A DNA stretch of 64,000 nucleotides from Pohlia nutans. Lineage: Eukaryota; Streptophyta; Bryopsida; Bryales; Mniaceae. Numbering within the stretch: the first letter of the stretch is position 1; each line of letters opens with the position of its first letter. Location of the stretch: NCBI GenBank assembly GCA_022496805.1, contig CM040088.1:41629436-41693435 (forward strand), given 5' to 3'. The notes below the pieces were generated by a model, which had not been told where the DNA came from, ran no database searches, and worked only from the letters and a program-made list of their open reading frames with translations. The position numbers were made by a program, and so were the translations under genes. Of this stretch, positions 58,880-64,000 are shown piece after piece.

Positions 58880-59913
58880 CTAAGAAAACACGCGACGCCA
58901 AAAATTCCCTTGTTAGAGCTGTAGATATTAACACCAAAACTTCTAAACACCTGAAGTACACGCATTTGAATACCTAACTCACAATGGCGACAGTGTAAGG
59001 CAATGCAGAAGAGTTTAGAATTTCTGACCTTCTAATCTTGGCTGCAGATCTGAAGAGCGCGTGATTTGGTTTGGACCTGTCTTCTGCTACTGATGTAGAA
59101 CTAGCGGATCCCTAAACTACAGAGCTGTGGAGTTCAGGACATTAGCAATGCTTGAGGCGCGCATCCCAAGGGCAACAATGCAGCAAGCCAAAACGCACGC
59201 AAATGAAAGATACAGAGAATGGCGGAGCACCTAAGACTAACGGAGACGACTGTGGAGAAAAGAGCGCAACTCCATACGAGATTGGCGATGGCGCATGGAG
59301 CGTAAGAAAATCCGCAAAGCACGCACGCAAGGAGAAAACTGCAGGTCTCCAGCAGAAAATGGAAGACACCGTTGGGGTTTTGGAGAAGCTCTCTCTCCTC
59401 TGGCTCACGTGGGGAGGGTTTTAGGCCGCCGTGGCAGCCCTTGCCTTGAGCTGGCATCGAGCTGGCTGGCTATAGATCCGAGGTGGCATGGTTTACGACT
59501 GAGGTGGCAGGGTTTACTTCCAAGGTGGCAGCGTTGGTTTGATGTGGAGGGGTCAACAATGATCGGTGGCAGCATTTAATTAAGATAGTAAAAGATTTAC
59601 ACGAGTGCCCCAAGTTGAGGACAGGTTCAATGACTGGCAATTACTGGTAGGACAGTAGTGGACTTCACAAATCACTCGAGTAATAAGTACAATAGTAATA
59701 GAGCAGTCGTAAATTGACCCCTAAATCCAAACCCGTTCTCATTATCACCAAATCACAAAACAAAATCCGATTTGGTAGAGTACTCATGTGATTGCAAAAT
59801 CATATGAAATATGTGTTGAAATCTAGATTATAGGTGTCATTGGGACATTCACCTCTAAACTAATTGAATGAATTGTAAATCCTAGGGTAAGGGCTCCATA
59901 GCCGATTTAGCAG
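58880..59913. promoter_or_regulatory. Divergent promoter region between the two CACTA genes
   Basis: About 1 kb between opposed start regions. At 59490-59570 a short word recurs (GAGGTGGCATGGTTTAC, GAGGTGGCAGGGTTTAC, AAGGTGGCAGCGTT, CGGTGGCAGCATTT), and CCGTGGCAGCCC lies near 59429. Overlapping small frames on both strands at 59134-59457 are not supported. Confidence 0.45.
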
Positions 59914-62900
59914 AATGCCTCGGCGGAAAAAAAAGGGTTGTTGATTTTGAAACCGTGGACCTTGTTGACCAAGTTGTGTTAGACCCCTTACCACAACCTT
60001 ATGTGCGGAGAAACCGGCGTAGAAATACGAAAAGGGGAGAGGATTCCGGACTATTGGGGGAGGGAATTGAACTAGATTATCACAATATATGCCCTTGCCT
60101 CGCATGTGCGGAATTTCCAAGACCCACAGTTAGACTCATGTCCGTGATTGGAAGACATTTGATGACGCGGCCAATAGCACCAAAATATGAGGTAAATTGC
60201 ATAATTTTTTTTTCCTATTTTAGAATCCTTCCTTTCATGCAATACATGACTTCAAATGCAATGTCCCTTGTTCATGATAGTCATTGCTTTGTTATATGTT
60301 CATATTGAAAATGTGACTCATGAAGATGATGAAATTGAAAATAATAATTTACTTTTAAAATATATTGCAGTGGGTGGCCTTAGTGTTAAAATTTCAAAAA
60401 GCGGAATGCATAAAAAATATATTAAAGGCATTTGACTGGTCCCTTTAGTATAGGAATTCCCTATTTTGGAATGCTTTAATTATCATGGGCCCTGTAGTGT
60501 TGAAAATACCTAAATTGAATGGGTGGAGTATTGTAATGGAATGGATTTGGCCTTGTAGTGTTACAATGGCAAAAGCGTAGTGTCAAATTAATGACCATTT
60601 TAGGGTTAACTATCAAATCAATAGGAATGGGTTGTATAGGTTCAATAAATCAGAAATAATTGTATAATTATATTGGGAAAAATTCAATTGATTTGATTGC
60701 AGTTGTCATATCAATTCAATGTTAGGTGTTAGTGTAATCCTTCTCATACCCTTATTCACATTTCATGTACTACTATGTAAGAAGCAGTTATAGATTTAAT
60801 TTACATTTTAACTATTATTACATCTTGAACATTTCAATTGTTAATATATAAATAGGACCGTGAATTCTGTTGTGGCTGGATCATTCACCCCATCACATAT
60901 GAAGGATGCATCAGTACATGGAGCTGGACCTTCCTATTGTAACTTCTCTTAATGTACATACATTTGAAGTCAATAAATTGTACACGTTCTGAAATGAGGA
61001 AATATAATGTGGGTCCTAGTGGTGGGGCCAATGGAGGGTTCAGTACTAATACCATATAAAATCATTGGCCTAGGCTTTTTACAAAGCAGGGTTGGGAGAG
61101 CTGGCAAAAGTGGGTGGAGGACTTGATTTCACTGAGGCCACTGGATCAACACCTACATGTGCTGACGTGGCAAGGGTGGATACATCAGAAGGAAATATTG
61201 AGGCTGAACACCCTGACATAGTCATGGCTGATTTTATTCTTGACCACCTTGGCACCGCACCAAAAGCAATGAACTGTGATTCTGCAGCGAAAGAGGGAGA
61301 GGGGATAACCAACTTGGAAAGGGAGGCTACAACACCCATATTCAATGGAGCTTCCACAAACCGATTAGCGTTCATCATGATATTCCTCAAAATTCAAGCT
61401 AAACATCCAGGCATGACCAATGTCTGTTTCGATGAAGTCTTACAAGCCATTAATGACCACGTGATCAACAAAAACCTCAATTCCAGAATACCACAAACGC
61501 GGGCGGAAGCACGACTCGTGGTGTCAGAAATTGGGTTGGATTACATAACAATTGACGCATGTCCATGTGATTACTTCTTGTATTATGGAAAGACTGACTC
61601 AACATTGAACAACTGCCCCAAGTGTAACAGATCAAGGTACAAAGAAGGACTTGTAAGCAAGAAAGTACCAAGAAAGGTATGTTATGGACTTCATGTCGTA
61701 ATTTTGGTTTTACTGGCTTGGGCAAGTTAATACCGGATTTTGACCAGTATGGTTGAGGGTATATAGATCTCCATATAATTCTGTCGAATATGCTTGATAG
61801 GTTATTAACAGTATTGCTATTACTATAGAATATCGTAGAGGAGTTGTGCTTATTATATTCTAGGAGTTGTAAATTGAGGTAATTGTTTTCCCACTCATGT
61901 GAAATCAGAGGATGCACTATTTTCCAATGACGCCAAGGATACAATCAATATATCGTAGCCCTTCACTTGCGCGATTGATGACGCACCACTATGACCATGC
62001 CAGTAAGGATGGTGTAATGAGGATCCCATCTGATAGCAAAGCATGGAAGCACATGACAGAAAAATATCCCCAAAAGTTAGGGAATAGGTTGGGGAATATT
62101 TTTCTAGGGTTTGCAACCGACGGGGTAAATCCTTGGGGCAACAATGGCACTAGCCATTCCACATGGCCCATCATGTTGGTGAATCTTAACATTCCACCAT
62201 GGCTGGCGATTAAGGCAAGCCACATAATTTTGACTGCCATTATACCAGGTAATACATTTCTTCGTGCAGCCATTGCCATTTTTTACCTACAAGAGCCTCT
62301 GTGGTTAGTGATGTCTATTTTTAATTGAGAGTGAGGACAGTCTTCCGTAAATAAGGAGTGGTGACCTTCACTGGGTTTTTACTAATGATGAAGTATTTGT
62401 AATTGAGGCATGTGCACTGTATGCAATGAAGGAAAGAAAAAGGTGAAGGACTTTAATGTGTACCTCCGGCCACTCATCGACAAAATGAAAGATTTATGGG
62501 AGCATGGAGCACGAGTGACTGATATGTCTATTGCAAATGAGGCAGAGCGTTCATATGTGGCACGAGCGGTGTTGATGTGGACCATGCACGATTATCCAGG
62601 TTACGGAATCGCATCATCTCTGCAAACGCAAGGCTATTATGCATGCCCCCCATGCAGTCCACAAGAAGTTCCATCATACGGCACAGTGCATCTCGGGAAG
62701 ACCATTTACCATGGTCACCGCAAGTTTTTGGCTAGGGGTCACAAGTGGAGACATCAACGGCATAAGAACAAATTCAACGGAAAAATGGAACCAAGTCTAG
62801 GGCCACCAGAGAGGTGGAGTGGTTGGCAATGGCTTGCTCAATGGGAAAAAGTAGCAGAAGGGTCATTATCTATGGAGGACAGCGGCATGAAGGGGTGTTC

Positions 62901-64000
62901 TATTTTTTTGAGCTGGAGTATTGGGCGGTAAGAAATTAGTAGTGTGTAAAAAAAATAACTAAAAAAAAACAATTCATACATGTTATTACACATTAGAAAT
63001 GCACAAGTAAGAATGTTTATGCCTCGTAAAGGCCCTTAACCCTTTAAAGACCATGCATCTTTATAGTGGGTGTTTGTTGGTCAAATCCAGGGTTGATTTT
63101 GCATATGAAGTTTTTTTTTGTATTTAAAAAATAAAAATAGAATTATCCCATGGCTCATAAATTTCACTTCACTTTATCGAACCTCAGGAATTCATAGTTT
63201 TGAATATATTATTTATATAGCAAGCGAAATAGCTGAAGTTCTGTATTACAGTACAAATGATATTGACATCTGGAAAGTTTGAGTATTAGATTTTTAAAAT
63301 TGTACAGAAATATATCATGTAGTGCACCGCGGCCATTTGCACATGTTAAATAATTTTATACATTTCGGCAAATATTTTCCGTAATTACTATGAATTTCTC
63401 GAAGTATTTGTGTTAGAAATATGTAACAAGTGAATATTATATTAAAAAAACCAAAAAAAAATTTGGAACATATAGGAATCATGCAATGTAATGCTTGGAA
63501 AATATTAAAATTTGTATCTAAAAAAATCGTGAAAGCTGAACTGTAGTTAGACTATTCTACATCGGATTGGGATGTTACATGGTAAAAAATACTATGGTTA
63601 TTTTGGGCACTACGATGATAATTTTCTAATATTACATTTTTAAATTTTGCGCAGGAGCACCTCATACCTCATCTCTTAGATCCCATGCACATTGAGAAGA
63701 ATGTGTGTTCCGCTTTGTTCAAAACTATTACTAATGCAAAGGGCACAAAAGGAAATTCAGTGGAACAAAGGCTGGAGATGGGCACCATGGGCATCATGCC
63801 ACATCTTTATGCAAAGCGGTCTGGAATTGATGCAAAGGGCATTTCTATTTACACCTCAGCGGCCGCACCGTGGGTGTTATCTAAAGCTGACTTTGAGGAG
63901 GTAATTGATATTTTGAAAAGTATTGAAACACCTCGTGAGTATGGGTCTTCCTTCCATGATAAATTCCATGAGAACAAAATATCTGGAATGAAGACACATG
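59914..64000 (+). CDS. CACTA transposase (TNP2/Transposase_21 domain), partial, frameshifted
   Basis: Exons: about 59914-60191 (NICPCLACAEFPRPTVRLM), about 61090-61676 (YITIDACPCDYFLYYGK, NNCPKCNRSRYKEG), 61909-62248 (MTPRIQSIYRS, KAWKHMTEKYP, FLGFATDGVNPWG), 62432-62927 (WTMHDYPGYG, GYYACPPC, GHRKFLARGHKW) and 63655 to the edge (LLDPMHIEKNV, ISGMKTH). These follow the order of plant TNP2 transposases, with the Asp-bearing motifs ATDG, MHDYPGYG and the DPMHIEKNV block present. One T is missing in a run of seven at 62903-62909: restoring the count would keep the frame to the donor and match exon 5 phase. An A8 run at 59927-59934 may also shift the start. The junction between exons 1 and 2 is unsettled, and a small exon may be missed. 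The C-terminus lies outside the window. Confidence 0.8.
63036..63055 (+). mobile_element. Single left end of a TTAA element in a transposase intron
   Basis: TTAA-CCCTTTAAAGACC matches the family end, but I see no partner end before 63655. Truncated copy or chance similarity. Confidence 0.3.

Larger units (their letters stand above)
53425..64000. mobile_element. CACTA (En/Spm) transposon, left end to beyond the window
   Basis: The left terminus CACTACTAGAATC is at 53425, followed within 150 bases by five AACGTTGC or GCAACGTT subterminal repeats. Two coding regions typical of the superfamily follow, diverging from 58880-59913: a TNPA-like protein on the minus strand and a TNP2-domain transposase on the plus strand. 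The right end is not in the window, so length, target duplication and end pairing cannot be checked. Coding parts are GC-richer than the flanks. Confidence 0.75.

Noticed and set aside
61477..62279. 155-aa and 96-aa minus-strand frames
   Set aside because: They oppose transposase exons that carry recognised TNP2 motifs.

Overview
The window is nuclear DNA of a land plant. The genes have many short exons, GT/AG introns and plant-specific families (a chloroplast ABCI12-like transporter, an ATL RING-H2 ligase, a type III polyketide synthase). They sit far apart in AT-rich DNA packed with DNA transposons. Simple gene models and plant telomere-like TTTAGGG runs inside introns fit a bryophyte, lycophyte or fern as well as a seed plant; I cannot name the species.

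Layout. At 635-7026 (+) lies a complete 19-exon SAMHD1-like dNTP triphosphohydrolase of 469 aa. At 12240-15398 (+) lies a complete 7-exon ABCI12/EcfT-like plastid transporter of 403 aa. At 34585-35124 (+) is a single-exon ATL RING-H2 E3 ligase whose 5' and 3' flanks are tandemly duplicated. At 41501-42717 (+) is a broken type I DnaJ (HSP40) gene. At 43378-45974 (-) is a three-exon type III polyketide synthase with a stop codon in exon 1 and Phe in place of the catalytic Cys. From 53425 to beyond the right edge runs a large CACTA (En/Spm) element. It carries two divergent genes: a TNPA-like protein on the minus strand (54678-58879, one in-frame stop) and a TNP2 transposase on the plus strand (59914 to the edge, one clear frameshift).

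The rest is mostly repeats. The most striking set is a family of at least a dozen insertions that begin TTAA-CCCCTAAA and end TTTAGGGG-TTAA. They have short terminal inverted repeats, range from about 170 to 820 bp, and lie at TTAA sites. That is the signature of piggyBac-type (or Kolobok-type) miniature elements. There is a second rich layer of CACTA-type MITEs, most with exact 3-bp target duplications, plus Stowaway-like and Tourist-like MITEs, fold-back elements and satellites.

The genes do not form a pathway; they are unrelated single-copy loci separated by transposons. The biological interest lies in the TTAA element family, the two decayed genes next to each other (DnaJ and polyketide synthase), and the divergent CACTA element. 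All gene models were built by hand from splice sites and reading-frame continuity, without database searches.
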